Assembly: GCA_018897875.1 (NCBI GenBank)
Contig: JAHIKF010000449.1
Span: 1 to 5,170, forward strand
Reading direction: 5' to 3'
Length of the DNA: 5,170 nt
DNA from: Pseudomonadota bacterium
GTDB taxonomy: Bacteria; Desulfobacterota; Desulfobaccia; Desulfobaccales; 0-14-0-80-60-11
The position numbers and the translations under genes are program-made. Shown here one piece after another: positions 4,367 through 5,170 of the stretch. The notes under the pieces were generated by a model, which was not told the DNA's origin, ran no database searches, and saw only the letters and a list, made by a program, of their open reading frames with translations. Within the stretch, counting starts at the first letter, position 1. Each line of letters begins with the position of its first letter.

Positions 4367-5170
4367 TCAGAACTGAATCTCAAACAGGGAACTGATGGAG
4401 TCTTCCTGGTGAATGCGCACGATGGCCTGGGCCAGGAGGGGCGCCACCGACAGCTGCACGATCTTGGGGCACTTTTTGGCCGCCTCGCTCAAGGGAATGG
4501 TGTCGGTGACCACCAGGCGGTGCAGGGGGGAGTTCGCGACCCGGGAAACCGCCGGCCCGGAGAGCACGGCGTGGGTGCAGCAGGCGTTGACGTTGCGGGC
4601 GCCTTGCTGGACGATGACCCCGGCCGCTTCGCTCAAGGTGCCGCCGGTGTCGATGATATCATCTAAAATGACCACATACTTGTCCAGGACCTCGCCGATG
4701 AGATTCATGGCCTTGGCCTGGCCCGGGGCATCGCGGCGCTTGTCGATCAACCCGAGGGTGGCTGCCAGACGCTTGGCGTAAGCCCGGGCCCGGGGAACCC
4801 CCCCGGCATCCGGCGACACGATGGCCAGGTCGTCCTGAAAATTTTCCCGGATATAGGGAATCATGACGGGGGAAGCGTAGAGATTGTCCACCGGGATATT
4901 GAAAAAGCCCTGGATTTGCCCGACGTGCAGGTCCATGGTAAGAATGCGTTGGGCCCCGGCGGTAACCAGGAGGTCGGCCACCAGTTTGGCGGTGATGGGC
5001 ACCCGGGGCGCCACCTTGCGGTCCTGGCGGGCATAGCCGAAATAGGGGATGACCGCGGTGATCCGCCGGGCCGAGGCCCGCTTCACCGCGTCGATCATGA
5101 GCAGGAGTTCCATCAGGTTGTGGTTGGTGGGAGGACAGGTGGACTGGATCAGGAAAACGTCCCGGCCCCG
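4367..5170 (-). CDS. prs: Ribose-phosphate pyrophosphokinase (PRPP synthetase), C-terminal part
   Basis: Transfers pyrophosphate from ATP to ribose 5-phosphate to make PRPP, the precursor of purines, pyrimidines, histidine, tryptophan and NAD. The frame stays open to the right edge, giving 267 residues; the family is about 315, so roughly 45-50 N-terminal residues are missing. The ATG at 5113 is internal, because conserved family sequence (DVFLIQST, PTNHNLMELL) precedes it. Visible motifs include YARQDRK (ATP contact), DLHVGQIQGFF (usually DLHAGQIQGFF or similar), VSPDAGGVPRA, the DKRR flexible loop, the PRPP-binding loop VILDDIIDTGGTL, and the C-terminal SVAPLLAQAI with a final SISSLFE. Everything needed for class I activity in this part is present. 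It lies upstream of the HD-GYP gene on the same strand, across a 268-base gap without a visible terminator. Confidence 0.97.
   Translation of the reverse strand, partial: RGRDVFLIQSTCPPTNHNLMELLLMIDAVKRASARRITAVIPYFGYARQDRKVAPRVPITAKLVADLLVTAGAQRILTMDLHVGQIQGFFNIPVDNLYASPVMIPYIRENFQDDLAIVSPDAGGVPRARAYAKRLAATLGLIDKRRDAPGQAKAMNLIGEVLDKYVVILDDIIDTGGTLSEAAGVIVQQGARNVNACCTHAVLSGPAVSRVANSPLHRLVVTDTIPLSEAAKKCPKIVQLSVAPLLAQAIVRIHQEDSISSLFEIQF

Noticed and set aside
4121..4666. Plus-strand open frame of 181 codons crossing the gap into prs
   Set aside because: Most of it is antisense to the conserved PRPP synthetase sequence, and its start region has no good ribosome binding site or recognisable domain.

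Overview
The window looks chromosomal and comes from a GC-rich anaerobe-type bacterium. A Desulfobacterota (former Deltaproteobacteria) origin is my best guess. This rests on the style of the histidyl-tRNA synthetase and PRPP synthetase sequences, a GAF-PAS-HD-GYP protein, and two intergenic palindromes of a kind I associate with that group. It is an inference, not a database result.

Layout from left to right: the 5' part of hisS (minus strand, runs off the left edge); a short divergent promoter region; a cobalamin riboswitch on the plus strand with its own promoter and a strong intrinsic terminator; about 210 bases carrying two palindromic repeats; a 39-codon open frame at 975-1094, preceded by a consensus ribosome binding site; a radical SAM/SPASM enzyme at 1097-2494; a convergent minus-strand GAF-PAS-HD-GYP gene that overlaps the enzyme gene by 52 bases; a 268-base gap; and the 3' part of prs (minus strand, runs off the right edge).

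The core of interest is the riboswitch, tiny peptide and radical SAM set. A 2-base gap between peptide and enzyme, a cysteine- and His-Tyr-containing peptide, and a complete SPASM cluster arrangement in the enzyme point to a RiPP-type (ribosomally made, post-translationally modified peptide) cassette whose transcription is governed by cobalamin. It fits what I remember of the CbpA/CbpB pair (modified peptide precursor and its radical SAM maturase, found behind cobalamin riboswitches). To my knowledge its product and role are unknown. No transporter, protease or second modifying enzyme is present in the window.

The flanking genes are housekeeping (histidine charging of tRNA, PRPP synthesis) or c-di-GMP signalling (HD-GYP). 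They show no obvious functional tie to the cassette, which looks like a self-contained insert between hisS and the signalling gene.
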